Assembly (NCBI GenBank): GCA_029287755.1
Contig: JARFQM010000228.1
Coordinates: 1-6,415, forward strand
DNA from: Desulfofustis sp.
Lineage (GTDB): Bacteria; Desulfobacterota; Desulfobulbia; Desulfobulbales; Desulfocapsaceae
DNA: 6,415 nucleotides
Direction of reading: 5' to 3'
Below the pieces are notes generated by a model. It had not been told where the DNA came from. It saw only the letters and a program-made list of their open reading frames with translations, and made no database searches. Below, piece after piece: positions 6,294 through 6,415 of this stretch. The first letter of the stretch is position 1, and each line of letters begins with the position of its first letter. A program made the translations under genes and the position numbers.

Positions 6294-6415
6294 ATGATGG
6301 GAAAAGAGGTTGCGCGACCATTTAAAATGCAGAACATTGGACTGCGTGTGATAAACATCCCCGGCAAAATTTATGTTTCTGAACTTAATTCCGTCGTTTT
6401 CGATGGCTGCCTGAC
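6291..6415 (-). other. Right edge: possible 3' end of an upstream gene, strand unresolved
   Basis: On the minus strand a frame is open from the window edge to TAA at 6293-6291 (40 codons, ending WSRNLFSHH). It would be the tail of a gene upstream of phoU, about 130 nt away and in the same direction. On the plus strand a frame in the same codon register opens with ATG-ATG at 6294 (or ATG at 6327) and stays open to the edge, starting MMGKEVARPFKMQNIGLRV. Neither has a recognised motif. Third-position GC is about 50% in both and the plus-strand starts lack a well-spaced Shine-Dalgarno. I cannot choose between them; neither may be coding. Confidence 0.25.
6346..6356 (+). repeat. Direct repeat copy 2, GTGTGATAAAC
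   Basis: This is the exact second copy of the 11-mer at 6195-6205. It lies inside two competing open frames at the right edge, so if either frame is a real gene the match may be coincidental coding sequence. Confidence 0.4.

Noticed and set aside
6161..6415. tRNA, riboswitch or CRISPR in the leader region
   Set aside because: I found no cloverleaf, no recognised aptamer core and no repeat-spacer periodicity beyond one repeated 11-mer.

Overview
The window is a bacterial phosphate-specific transport (pst) locus. Five genes on the minus strand read right to left as phoU, pstC, pstA, pstS, pstB. The end of a membrane signalling protein lies on the plus strand at the left edge, convergent with them. 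The organism is a Gram-negative bacterium: PstS has a Sec signal peptide ending in AHA, and PstA and PstC are the long proteobacterial-type forms with N-terminal extensions. I cannot place it more precisely; a Desulfobacterota-like (deltaproteobacterial) or other proteobacterial source fits, but this is a guess. The first 27 bases are Illumina Nextera adapter, so the window starts at a raw contig end and the real sequence begins at base 28.

Layout: 1-27 adapter; 28-635 (+) 3' part of a membrane protein with a HAMP-like linker and a histidine-kinase-like dimerisation helix, lacking the phospho-accepting His and any ATPase domain; 636-711 convergent gap with a weak hairpin; 712-1599 (-) pstB, broken by an in-frame TAG; 1600-1695 gap with a perfect 12-bp stem hairpin, preceded by a small terminator-like hairpin over the pstS stop; 1696-2727 (-) pstS; 2782-4059 (-) pstA; 4090-5472 (-) pstC; 5495-6160 (-) phoU; 6161-6415 leader region with a repeated 11-mer and an unresolved reading frame at the right edge.

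Together the genes encode the high-affinity phosphate ABC importer: PstS binds phosphate in the periplasm, PstC and PstA form the channel, and PstB supplies ATP hydrolysis. PhoU links transport to Pho-regulon signalling and restrains uptake. Close spacing (22, 30, 54 and 96 nt) suggests one transcription unit starting upstream of phoU.

The most notable point is pstB. A TAG replaces a usually aromatic codon just after the Q-loop region, and the Q-loop glutamine itself is His, while everything else is intact and in frame. Three readings compete: sequencing/assembly error, a real nonsense mutation, or amber readthrough (suppressor tRNA or pyrrolysine). TAG also ends pstA and phoU, where readthrough would give absurd products, so genome-wide TAG recoding is unlikely. 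I see no evidence of an entirely new system here.
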